DNA from: Hymenobacter rigui
GTDB taxonomy: Bacteria; Bacteroidota; Bacteroidia; Cytophagales; Hymenobacteraceae
Assembly (NCBI RefSeq): GCF_003944715.1
Contig: NZ_RWIT01000001.1
Span: 806,001-870,000 of the forward strand
Reading direction: 5' to 3'
Length of the DNA: 64,000 bases
Shown: piece by piece, positions 43,947 to 52,251 of the stretch
Layout of the letters: each line of letters begins with the position of its first letter
How positions within the stretch are numbered: the stretch's first letter is position 1
Notes under the pieces: model-generated
Database searches by the model: none
What the model saw: the letters and a program-made list of their open reading frames with translations, nothing else
What the model was told of the DNA's origin: nothing
Program-made: the position numbers and the translations under genes

Positions 43947-44465
43947 CTACCCGGGACGCATCAGCTTCATGAACGTGCTCAAAAACCAGTTTTCATCAGC
44001 CTTAATGAGGGTGGAAGCAGCTTTGTCAGCAAACTCGGCGAAGTTCTGGATACTACCAATCATCTGGGTGAAGGCCGCCGTTTCTTCTGGTGTAGCCGTG
44101 GGAGTAGCTTCTACTTGGCTGATTTCGCCTAGCACGCGCATGATGGGTTCCAGCTCCCGCTTGCGGCGCTCTTTCAGGATAAGAGTGGCTACGCGGTGAA
44201 TGTCTTTCTCGGCCGAGAAAAATTCCCGCCGCTCGCCCGGCCGCAATTCCTTGCGCACAATACCCCAGTCCATGAGGGCCCGCACATTCAGGTTCACGTT
44301 GCCCCGCGAAATCTGGAGCTGCTCCATGATATCCTCGGTGCTGAGCGAGCCTACGGAAACCAGCAGCAACGCGTGCACCTGCGCCATCGTCCGGCTCACG
44401 CCCCAGGCCGAGCCCAGGGTGCCCCAGCCTTCAATGAACTTGCTTTTGGCTTCGTCGAGTTGCAT
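43947..44465 (-). CDS. GbsR/MarR-type transcription regulator
   Basis: A 172-residue regulator. The winged HTH spans about residues 25-85 (STEDIMEQLQISRGNVNLNV as the recognition region, then ELRPGERREFFSA as the wing), and a C-terminal dimer helix follows. GbsR-type proteins control osmoprotectant genes in Bacillus; in Bacteroidota they are often near epimerases or membrane genes and their signal is unknown. A perfect palindrome in its own promoter and a near-copy before the next gene point to autoregulation and control of the epimerase unit (inference). The -7 box TACATTTG (44470-44477) is 4 nt from the ATG, so the mRNA should be leaderless. Confidence 0.88.
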   Translation of the reverse strand: MQLDEAKSKFIEGWGTLGSAWGVSRTMAQVHALLLVSVGSLSTEDIMEQLQISRGNVNLNVRALMDWGIVRKELRPGERREFFSAEKDIHRVATLILKERRKRELEPIMRVLGEISQVEATPTATPEETAAFTQMIGSIQNFAEFADKAASTLIKADENWFLSTFMKLMRPG

Positions 44466-44469
44466 GGTT

Positions 44470-44512
44470 CAAATGTAGTAGAGTATTTCAAACTTTCAAT
44501 AAAAATTGAAAG
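44470..44512 (-). promoter_or_regulatory. GbsR-gene promoter with palindromic operator
   Basis: TACATTTG (44470-44477, minus strand) is the -7 box. The perfect palindrome CTTTCAATaaaaATTGAAAG (44493-44512) covers the -33 area, where a bound dimer would block RNA polymerase. Confidence 0.7.
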
Positions 44513-44548
44513 AATATTTCAAGATGAGTACAGTGCTCTGCAGAAAGA

Positions 44549-44962
44549 CTATTTCATTAGTGCTGTGGCATCATTGTGTGCTTTTAGGAATGCACGCCTA
44601 TCATCATTGAAATCAGCAGAATCCATACGCACATAGCGTATAGTTCCAGCAAATATCAAGGTATCCTCCAGGCTGCTGAACATTATAGGAAGTTTATAGC
44701 CTGTGCAGCCTTGAGTAAGTGTAATAGAGTCGCCAGAGGGGCTGAATTGTGCCGTGCGAACCCCCGAAAAGTGTACAGTCACTAAATGAATGCGCTCCTT
44801 GATCTTTATGAAGCAGATGCTCTCATTTGGCTCGCCTGATAAAGAAGCTGTTGAAACCGGACGCCATGCTCCCAGCACTGCCGCTTCAGCAACAGAATGC
44901 GGCTTGGTGCAGCTACTCATACAAAGCAAGCTACCTAACACCAATAAAATATATATAGTCAT
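44549..44962 (-). CDS. Small lipoprotein, function unknown
   Basis: A 137-residue predicted lipoprotein with the signal ending CMSSC (cysteine near residue 18). The mature part could form a small beta barrel of lipocalin-like or META type (LGAWRPVSTASL at the start is a common opening in lipocalin-like families), but this is a weak resemblance. GC is markedly lower than in its neighbours, which hints at a different origin or relaxed selection. It lies downstream of dnaE beyond a terminator. Confidence 0.6.
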   Translation of the reverse strand: MTIYILLVLGSLLCMSSCTKPHSVAEAAVLGAWRPVSTASLSGEPNESICFIKIKERIHLVTVHFSGVRTAQFSPSGDSITLTQGCTGYKLPIMFSSLEDTLIFAGTIRYVRMDSADFNDDRRAFLKAHNDATALMK

Positions 44963-44986
44963 TGAAAACGGTGTTGATGAAAATAA

Positions 44987-45022
44987 AGGCGGCTACTGCT
45001 TGAATATAAGCAGTAGCCGCCT
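44987..45022 (-). terminator. Terminator of dnaE
   Basis: aggcggctactgct and its complement with an 8-nt loop; on the minus strand the stem is followed by TTATTTTC. Confidence 0.85.
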
Positions 45023-45048
45023 CATGTGACTAATGGTATGCTACCAAC

Positions 45049-48000
45049 CTATATCAGCTGGCAGGCGTCGATTTCCATTTCGCGCATTTTGCGGATGAAC
45101 TCCTTGGGTTCGATGCGGTAGCGGCGGGAGTAGGTGTCCACGGTGAGGTGCTCGTGGGGCTCGGCAAACTTGATTTCGAGCTTCTTGGAGCCGGCGCAGC
45201 CTTCCACGGCCTCCATGAAGCGGTCCATGAAGGGCTCCGTGATGGTGCGTAGGTCCAGCTGCACGCGCACGCCGTTGGCGAGCTTCTCGGCCACGTTGAA
45301 CAGCGGTTCCATGGTCAGAATCTTGAACTCGAACTGGTCGGAGTCGCGGAAACGCTGGGCATACTTGCCGCGGATGTACATGGGCGGCACCTGCTCCTTA
45401 TCGTAGTTGCGGGGGTTGATGAGGTTGCTGAAGCGCGAGTAGTCGTCGCGGAACAAAGCCAGGTTCAGTGATGACTCGTAGTCTTCCACGCTGAACGACA
45501 CGAAGGGCTGGCCGGTCTTGGTGGTTTTGAACATGACGTTGGAAATCAGGCCGGCTACCGTTACCTCGCGGTTTTTGTAGTTCTCCACCTTGTCCAGCCC
45601 GCAGGTGCAGTAAGAGTCGATTTCCAGCTTAAAGTCGTCGAGCGGATGGCCCGAGAGGTAAAAGCCTACCACTTCCTTTTCGCGGCGCAGCAGCTCGGTG
45701 GTGGGCCAGGGCTCCATGTCCTGCACTTTGGGCAACGGCATGGCCACGGCCCCGAAGGCCCCGCCGCCAAACAGGCTTTGCTGGGCGGAGTCCTGGTCGG
45801 CCTGGTACTGCTGGCCCATTTTTACGGCCTTGTCGATGAGGTTCTGGTCGCCGGCCGGGGCCTCCACAAACTGGCGGCGGTGGTACCGTTCAAACGAGTC
45901 AAACGCCCCCGAGAGGGCCAAGCTTTCAAACGTCTTCTTGTTCACGGCGCGCAGGTTCACGCGCTTGGAGAAGTCGAAAATATCGGTGTAGGGGCCTTTT
46001 TTGTCCCGCTCGGCCACAATGCTTTCAATGGCGGCCTCGCCCGCGCCCTTCACGGCGGCCATGCCGAAACGGATCTGGCCCTTTTCGTTTACGTTGAACT
46101 TGAGGATGGATTCGTTCACGTCGGGACCCAGTACGGGCACGCCTTGGCGGCGGGCTTCCTCAATGAAGAAGGTCACCTTCTTGATGTCCGACATGTTGTT
46201 GGTGAGTACGGCGGCCATGTACTCGGCGGGGTAGTTGGCTTTCAGATAACCAGTCTGATACGCTACCACCGAGTAGGCGGCGGAGTGGGAGCGGTTGAAG
46301 CCGTAGGCCGCAAACTTCTCCATCACGTCGAACACCTCGTTGGCTTTTTTGGCCTTGATGCCGTGCAGCTTTTCGGCGCCTTCGCAGAATTTCTCCCGCT
46401 CCTGGGCCATCTTCTTCATGTCCTTTTTACCCATGGCCCGGCGCAGCAAATCGGCCCCGCCCAGGGAGTAGCCGGCCAGAATCTGGGCCGTCTGCATGAT
46501 CTGCTCCTGGTACACCATGATGCCCTGCGAGTAGTTCAGGATGGGCTCCAGCAGCTCGTGGGGGTAGTCGATTTCCTCGCGGCCGTGCTTGCGGTTGATG
46601 AAGTTCGGGATGAACTGCATGGGGCCCGGACGGTACAGGGCGTTCATGGCAATCAGGTCCTCAATGTTGGTAGGCTTGAGGTCCTTGAGGTACATGCGCA
46701 TGCCCTCGCTCTCGAACTGGAACGTGCCGATGGTGTCGCCGCGCTGGTAGAGCTCGTAGGTTTTGGGGTCGTCGAGCGGAATGTCGTCGATGTTGATTTC
46801 GACGCCGTGGTTTTTCTTGATGAGCTCCAGGGCATCGACGATAATCGTCAGCGTCTTCAGCCCCAGGAAGTCCATCTTGAGCATCCCGGCACTCTCAATC
46901 ACCTTGCCGTCAAACTGCGTCACCAGCAGGTCCGAGTCCTTGGAGGTGGAAACGGGGATGTACTTGGTAATGTCGTCGGGGGCGATGATGACGCCGGCAG
47001 CGTGGATGCCGGTGTTGCGCACCGAGCCTTCCAGCTTGTGGGCCAGGCGCAGAATCTGCCCGCGCAGGTTGTCCGGCGCCATATCGCGCAGGATATAGTC
47101 CAGCTCCGGGTTTTCGGCAAAGGCCCCGGCCAGGGTGGTACCGGGCTTTTCGGGCACCATCTTGGCCAGCTCGTTGGTCTGGGGCAGGGGCAGCTCCATG
47201 GCCCGGGCCACGTCCTTGATGCTGGACTTGGCGGCCATGGTGCCGAAGGTGATAATCTGGGCTACCTGCGTTTTGCCGTACTTATTTACCACGTAGTCAA
47301 TGACTTTCTGACGGTTTACGTCGTCAAAGTCAATGTCGATATCGGGCATGGATACGCGTTCCGGGTTCAGGAAACGCTCGAACAGCAGGCTGTACTTGAT
47401 GGGGTCGATGTTGGTGATACCCACGCAGTACGCCACGGCCGAACCCGCCGCCGAGCCCCGGCCCGGTCCCACGGCCACGCCCATGTCCCGGCCCTTGTTG
47501 ATGAAGTCCTGGGTGATGAGGAAGTAGCCCGCAAAGCCCATCGTTTCAATAATGCGCAGCTCGTAATCTAGGCGCTCCTCAATTTCGGGCGTGCGCTCGG
47601 AGTAGCGGGGCGGCTTGGTCATCGTGACGATGCCCTTGCCGGCCGAGGGCCCGAATGCTCCCACGTAGGTCAGCTCGCGCAGAAACTCATCGGCGTTGGC
47701 GAAAGCCGAGGGAATGGGGAAGTTGGGGAGCAGAATGTCGCGCGCCAGCTTCGGGGGCGTGATTTTATCGACAATCTCGTTAGTGTTGTCCAGGCTTTCC
47801 GGCACATCCTGAAATAGACGGCCCATTTCCTCCTGGCTCTTGAAATAGAACTGGTCGTTGGGGAAACCGAAGCGGGAGCGGGGACGGGGCATCTGCGCTT
47901 CCTCGTCGATGCGCATGAGCTGGCGGCGTACCTGGTCATCGGAGCTGGCCAGGGGGCGCAGGTTGTCGAGGTGGTCGTAGAGCACCTTATTCTCGCCGGA

Positions 48001-48765
48001 AACCAGCCGGAAATACTTGGTTTGGAAGTCGCCCACCGGAATGCTGTGCTCCTCGCCGGTATTCACGCACAGCAGCAGATCATGGGGCGCAAAGTCCTCC
48101 TGATTCACGTAGTGCGAATCGTTGGTGGCAATGACCTTGACGTTGTACTTCCGGGCCCACTTCAGCAGAATCTGGTTCAGGTCCTCCTGACTTTTGCCGG
48201 TGTTGTCGATGTTCTCGATGCCGTGGCGCTGGATTTCGATGTAGTAATCCTCGCCAAACACATCCAGCCACCACCGCAGCTGCTTCTCGGCTTCTTCTTC
48301 CGATTTCCAGAGCAGCGCCTGCGGAATTTCGGCCCCGATGCAGCAGGAGGTGGCAATCAGGCCCTCGTGGTACTGCAGCAGCAGCTCCTTATCAATGCGG
48401 GGGTACTTGCTATACACGCCCTCAATAAAGCTCATGGAGCAGAGCTTGGCCAGGTTCTGGTAGCCGGCTTGGTCCTTGGCCAGCAGCAGCTGGTGGTGGC
48501 GCACATCCCGCTCGCCCTTTTCCCGGCTGAAGCTTTTCTTGTGGCGGTCCTCCACCAGGTAAAACTCGCAGCCCACAATGGGCTTCACGTTGTACTTATT
48601 GGCCTCGGCTACGAAGTTGAAGGCCCCGAACATATTGCCGTGGTCGGTGAGGGCTACGGCCGGCATACCGTCGGCCTGGGCCTTTTTCATCAGAGCTCCG
48701 ATGCTGGCCTGACCATCGAGCAGGGAGTATTGGGTGTGGCAGTGCAGGTGCGAGAAAACGGGCAT
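45049..48765 (-). CDS. dnaE: DNA polymerase III alpha subunit
   Basis: A 1238-residue replicative polymerase. The N-terminal PHP domain begins HLHCHTQYSLLDG (about residues 6-18) and retains its histidine/aspartate metal motifs. The polymerase active site PDIDIDFDD is at about residues 470-478. A helix-hairpin-helix segment and an OB-fold (VTVAGLISNVMFKTTKTGQPF) lie in the C-terminal third. Length fits DnaE rather than PolC. The ATG at 48765 is preferred over the TTG two codons upstream. It is a single-gene unit. Confidence 0.97.
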   Translation of the reverse strand: MPVFSHLHCHTQYSLLDGQASIGALMKKAQADGMPAVALTDHGNMFGAFNFVAEANKYNVKPIVGCEFYLVEDRHKKSFSREKGERDVRHHQLLLAKDQAGYQNLAKLCSMSFIEGVYSKYPRIDKELLLQYHEGLIATSCCIGAEIPQALLWKSEEEAEKQLRWWLDVFGEDYYIEIQRHGIENIDNTGKSQEDLNQILLKWARKYNVKVIATNDSHYVNQEDFAPHDLLLCVNTGEEHSIPVGDFQTKYFRLVSGENKVLYDHLDNLRPLASSDDQVRRQLMRIDEEAQMPRPRSRFGFPNDQFYFKSQEEMGRLFQDVPESLDNTNEIVDKITPPKLARDILLPNFPIPSAFANADEFLRELTYVGAFGPSAGKGIVTMTKPPRYSERTPEIEERLDYELRIIETMGFAGYFLITQDFINKGRDMGVAVGPGRGSAAGSAVAYCVGITNIDPIKYSLLFERFLNPERVSMPDIDIDFDDVNRQKVIDYVVNKYGKTQVAQIITFGTMAAKSSIKDVARAMELPLPQTNELAKMVPEKPGTTLAGAFAENPELDYILRDMAPDNLRGQILRLAHKLEGSVRNTGIHAAGVIIAPDDITKYIPVSTSKDSDLLVTQFDGKVIESAGMLKMDFLGLKTLTIIVDALELIKKNHGVEINIDDIPLDDPKTYELYQRGDTIGTFQFESEGMRMYLKDLKPTNIEDLIAMNALYRPGPMQFIPNFINRKHGREEIDYPHELLEPILNYSQGIMVYQEQIMQTAQILAGYSLGGADLLRRAMGKKDMKKMAQEREKFCEGAEKLHGIKAKKANEVFDVMEKFAAYGFNRSHSAAYSVVAYQTGYLKANYPAEYMAAVLTNNMSDIKKVTFFIEEARRQGVPVLGPDVNESILKFNVNEKGQIRFGMAAVKGAGEAAIESIVAERDKKGPYTDIFDFSKRVNLRAVNKKTFESLALSGAFDSFERYHRRQFVEAPAGDQNLIDKAVKMGQQYQADQDSAQQSLFGGGAFGAVAMPLPKVQDMEPWPTTELLRREKEVVGFYLSGHPLDDFKLEIDSYCTCGLDKVENYKNREVTVAGLISNVMFKTTKTGQPFVSFSVEDYESSLNLALFRDDYSRFSNLINPRNYDKEQVPPMYIRGKYAQRFRDSDQFEFKILTMEPLFNVAEKLANGVRVQLDLRTITEPFMDRFMEAVEGCAGSKKLEIKFAEPHEHLTVDTYSRRYRIEPKEFIRKMREMEIDACQLI

Positions 48766-48875
48766 GGGCAAGCAGCTCCGCGCCGTTAGGGCCCGAAGCG
48801 GAAAGTAAAGTTACCCACGAATCCGCGGCCGGGAAAGAGTGCGCGGCAAGGGATTTTGGCGTATCATAAAAGAAA

Positions 48876-48897
48876 AGGACGGCTATATAGCCGTCCT
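48876..48897 (-). terminator. Terminator of the LysM gene
   Basis: aggacggctatatagccgtcct, a perfect 11-bp self-complementary stem; on the minus strand it is followed by TTTCTTTT. Confidence 0.8.
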
Positions 48898-48942
48898 CTT
48901 TTGAAGCATGCTGCCAGTGTAAACCCTGGACTATGCCTGTGC

Positions 48943-49728
48943 TTACCGGCCGCCTTCTACCACCAGCACTTCTCCGATTTTTACTGAGGGTTCTGTCTTA
49001 TCGTTCCACTGCTGGAGCTGGGCGGGGGTGGTGTTGTACTGGCGGGCAATGCTGAACAGGGTTTCGCCCTTCTGCACCGTATGATGATGACCAGCTAAGC
49101 TGGTTTTCGGGGCTGCCGCGGCTTTGGCGGCGGGAGCGGTGGCCGGCTTGGCAGTAGCCGGGACGAGGCTGTTGGTGTTCGGCTGAGCTTTGGCCTTCGC
49201 AACTGCTGGCGCGGCGGGCATGGTTATGGTGCCCATGGGGGCAGCTGCTGGAGCTTTGGCCGCCACGGGCTTGGCCGTGCCCATGAAACCGGAGGCGTGC
49301 AGCCGCTCGGCCGCGGCCTGCAGCTCGGGGGTTTTGGCGGCGCGAGCGTCGAAGCCGGTGTATTGAGAGCTGCGCAGCAGCGTATTCAGCTCTACCTGCC
49401 AGGGCTGTTGGCGCAGCCGCTGGGCCAGGCGCAGCTGTTGGTCACGGGGCAGGCTGGCAGTATAATGGCTCAACCGTTGATTCAGCACCGGAATTTCCAC
49501 CAGGGCGGCGTCAATCAGTTGGGCTGCTTTGGCATCATTGGGTTCGAAGTAGATGGCCCGGAGCCGCCGCACGCTGGTTTCCACCAACCCCGACATTACC
49601 CGCACGGAATCCTCGGAAAGAGTCTGGGCTGGAGTGGCTGGTTGAGGAGTAGTTTGTTGAGCCTGAGCGGAAAAAGAAGCCAGAAGGCCGGCCACAGCCA
49701 GCACTGAGGGCCAAAAAGGAAAGCGCAT
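48943..49728 (-). CDS. Exported protein with one C-terminal LysM domain
   Basis: A 261-residue protein. Signal peptide (ending SFSAQA), a helical middle (about 40-135), an Ala/Pro/Lys-rich linker (about 140-210) and one LysM (about 214-260: HHTVQKGETLFSIARQYNTTPAQLQQWN) that binds peptidoglycan. It lies 33 nt downstream of a LysM transglycosylase on the same strand and is likely co-expressed, perhaps as an accessory in wall turnover. Confidence 0.85.
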   Translation of the reverse strand: MRFPFWPSVLAVAGLLASFSAQAQQTTPQPATPAQTLSEDSVRVMSGLVETSVRRLRAIYFEPNDAKAAQLIDAALVEIPVLNQRLSHYTASLPRDQQLRLAQRLRQQPWQVELNTLLRSSQYTGFDARAAKTPELQAAAERLHASGFMGTAKPVAAKAPAAAPMGTITMPAAPAVAKAKAQPNTNSLVPATAKPATAPAAKAAAAPKTSLAGHHHTVQKGETLFSIARQYNTTPAQLQQWNDKTEPSVKIGEVLVVEGGR

Positions 49729-49761
49729 AAAAATGAGCCGGAAAGAAAACGGGATTAAAAA

Positions 49762-51954
49762 CTAGTTGGCTGGCTTGATGAGCAGCACCTCGCCGGGCTT
49801 TACCGAGAAGTCCGGCTTATTATTCCACTCCATTATCTGCTTGATGGTAACGCCGTACTTGCGCGACACGCTGTACATCGTTTCGCCGGGTTGTACCGTG
49901 TGTTTCACCTCGGCCGGAGCCGCTACGGGAGTTGATACGGCTGGTTTGGCAGCGGCTGGGATGGGCTTAGCGCTGGCCGGAGCGGGTGCTGGTGCAGCCT
50001 CAGGGTTGGGGGCGGTAACCCGCAGCACCTGACCAATGCGCAGAGCCGGTTGTTGGGGCAGGTTGTTCCAGAGCACAATATCGGCCGGGCGCAGGGCGTA
50101 GCGGCGGGCTACGGAGTACAGATTTTCCTTGGGCTGAACTGTGTGCAGGCCGTTGGCCGGAACGGGTTCAACGGCTGCTGGCGGTGCTGCCGGGGCGGAC
50201 ACAGGAGTAGCCGGGCGCGGGGCTGGGGCCACAACCGGGGCCGGCGTGGGTGCCGGTGTGGCCGTAACTACCGGTGTAGTAGCGGCCGGAGCCGTTACCA
50301 CGCGCGGAGCCGGAGCAGCCGGCCGGGGCGCGGGTTCCGGGGCTGGTTCCGCATCCGTGGGCTCGTCGGCAATGGGAGCGGAAGCTGGCAGGGACTTTTT
50401 GGGCAGGGGAGCAGCTGTTACCGGGGTCGGCGCGGGTACTGCCCGGACTGGTGCGGGGGGCAATTCGTTCAGGTTTTCGGTGTGCTCGTCGGTGGCGCTG
50501 TCGGGCTGCACTACCACGGTGGAATTGTCGTCCTCTACGGCATCCTCCAGTATCCGACTGGAGTTGGCCGTACCGCCCATGTAGGGTTCCGTATCGTCTT
50601 GCTTCTTTTTCTTTTCCGGCTGTTTGGCAGGTTGCGGGGTGGCCGCCGGTGCGGCACTGACCGGCTTTTCGAAGGCGGCCAAGGCTGCCGAGTTGCTACC
50701 GTCGGCATACTCCACGGGCACGTTTTTGGGGCGGGTGTGCTGCAACCACAGCACGCGGCCGGGGCGCAGCTCCTCGTTGCGGGCCATGCGGTTTTTGCTC
50801 CAGATGGCCTTCGCCCGGATGCCGTACTTCTGCGAAATGGTCACGACACTCTCGCCGGGCTGTGCGGCGTGATACTCCACGGCCGCTTTGTCGCGCTTCT
50901 TCTGCACGAAGTAGGGCTGTCCGGCCGTGATGTTATCGAAGGCGAACAGGTCGTTGAACTGCATGAACTTACGCAGCTTCACGCCGGCCCGCTTAGCTAG
51001 GCTTTCTTTCGTGTCGCCGGGCAGCGCAACCACCGCCTTCAGGCCATTCACGCGCACAAAGTCAGCGTTTTCGGGGTCGGGAGTGGGTTGGTTGAGGAGC
51101 TGACCGGCGGTGGCGTTTTTTTGCTGCGCGGCGAGGGCAGTGAGTTGAACCGGGTCGGTAATGGGCACCAGCATGGTGTACACCCGATCGGTGGGAACAG
51201 TAGGAGCCAGCAGCCAGCGGTTGTATTTCAGCAGGTCATCGGGGTTCTGCTGCATGGCCTGGGCCATAATGCTCAGGGGCTTGCCGGCCGGGGCCGGAAA
51301 CTCCTGCAGCATCAGTGGGGGCTTGGTGTTAAGGCCAATAGCCGGCTCGAAGGCAATCTTGTGAGCCAGGAAGGTTAGAATGTACGGGTGCGTTTGCTCC
51401 GAAATTTCCATTTCGGCCGCCCCGGCATCGGTGGGCAGGGTATAGGGCTTGGTGCCGGTGAGGCCCAGGTTGTAGCTGAGCAGGGTGTTAGCCCAGTTCC
51501 GGAAGGTTTTGTTGTTGCGCAGCAGGTACTGGGCCGCGGCTTTCGAAGAAGCCGTAATGTGCTTGCGCTCATCCACCACTTCATTCATCAGCAGGCCAAA
51601 GTCGGCGGCCGATTCCCGCTTGAACTGCCAGTAGCCCACGGCGTCGTGAATGCTCTGGGCATCCCCCTGCAGGCCGCTTTCCTGCAGGGCCAGGAAGTGG
51701 AAGTCCAGCGGTAGGCCTTCCTGCTGAAATACCCGGTCGATGATGGGGAAGTAGGCGTCGGCCAGCACCACGCGGGCTTGGAAGGAAGCCGGATGGCGGC
51801 GCAGGGCATCAACTTTCTGCTGCAGGGCGGCCCGGCCACCATCGGTAAGGCGCAGGCGCAGGCCCGCTACGTTCAACTGGGCCGGTACTGGCACAGTTTG
51901 GGCCGCTACCAGAAGCGGCAGCAGCAGAAACACCAGCAGTATAACTCGTTTCAT
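49762..51954 (-). CDS. MltD-like lytic transglycosylase with multiple LysM domains
   Basis: A 730-residue exported enzyme. Signal peptide ends LLVAAQ. The SLT-type domain (about residues 60-210) has the catalytic glutamate in LALQESGL and the family AVGYWQF. LysM-like units follow at about 290-350, 365-410 (GESVVTISQKYGIRAKAIW), 605-650 (HTVQPKENLYSVARRYALR) and 683-728 (HTVQPGETMYSVSRKYGV), joined by very long Pro/Ala/Thr linkers. It cleaves glycan strands of peptidoglycan. The downstream gene is also a LysM protein. The ATG at 51954 gives the normal signal peptide. Confidence 0.9.
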   Translation of the reverse strand: MKRVILLVFLLLPLLVAAQTVPVPAQLNVAGLRLRLTDGGRAALQQKVDALRRHPASFQARVVLADAYFPIIDRVFQQEGLPLDFHFLALQESGLQGDAQSIHDAVGYWQFKRESAADFGLLMNEVVDERKHITASSKAAAQYLLRNNKTFRNWANTLLSYNLGLTGTKPYTLPTDAGAAEMEISEQTHPYILTFLAHKIAFEPAIGLNTKPPLMLQEFPAPAGKPLSIMAQAMQQNPDDLLKYNRWLLAPTVPTDRVYTMLVPITDPVQLTALAAQQKNATAGQLLNQPTPDPENADFVRVNGLKAVVALPGDTKESLAKRAGVKLRKFMQFNDLFAFDNITAGQPYFVQKKRDKAAVEYHAAQPGESVVTISQKYGIRAKAIWSKNRMARNEELRPGRVLWLQHTRPKNVPVEYADGSNSAALAAFEKPVSAAPAATPQPAKQPEKKKKQDDTEPYMGGTANSSRILEDAVEDDNSTVVVQPDSATDEHTENLNELPPAPVRAVPAPTPVTAAPLPKKSLPASAPIADEPTDAEPAPEPAPRPAAPAPRVVTAPAATTPVVTATPAPTPAPVVAPAPRPATPVSAPAAPPAAVEPVPANGLHTVQPKENLYSVARRYALRPADIVLWNNLPQQPALRIGQVLRVTAPNPEAAPAPAPASAKPIPAAAKPAVSTPVAAPAEVKHTVQPGETMYSVSRKYGVTIKQIMEWNNKPDFSVKPGEVLLIKPAN

Positions 51955-52129
51955 AAGCGGAAAAAGCAAACAAGCGGAGCCCTCGTGCGCGCTGATTTGC
52001 TTGGCCGGCCCCGTTAGCTTACAAAATAGCGGAAAAAAAGCCGGTGAATCGGCCTCTCTGCATCAAATGCAACAGAATGGTGGAATTGGTATAGTGCGAC
52101 GCCCAAACAGTGGCAGTCATGGCCAGTGG

Positions 52130-52234
52130 CTAGAAAACTGTCATCCTGAGCCGAGCGAAGGACCTTACTACGGTGGAGCAATCTGTTCCACCGTAGTAAG
52201 GTCCTTCGCTCGGCTCAGGATGACAGTTTTCTAG
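52130..52234. repeat. Perfect palindromic repeat, family A, copy 3
   Basis: Two arms of 48 nt (52130-52177 and 52187-52234) that are exact complements, with a 9-nt loop. Contains gtcatcctgagccgagcg and aaggaccttactacggtgg. It fills most of the 297-nt gap between two genes; nothing else is seen there. Confidence 0.95.
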
Positions 52235-52251
52235 CGCTAAATGCCAACAGG

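Noticed and set aside
45646..47571. 641-codon plus-strand frame opposite dnaE
   Set aside because: Same antisense effect; the translated product is Val/His/Gly-rich and has no recognisable motif, while dnaE on the other strand is certain.
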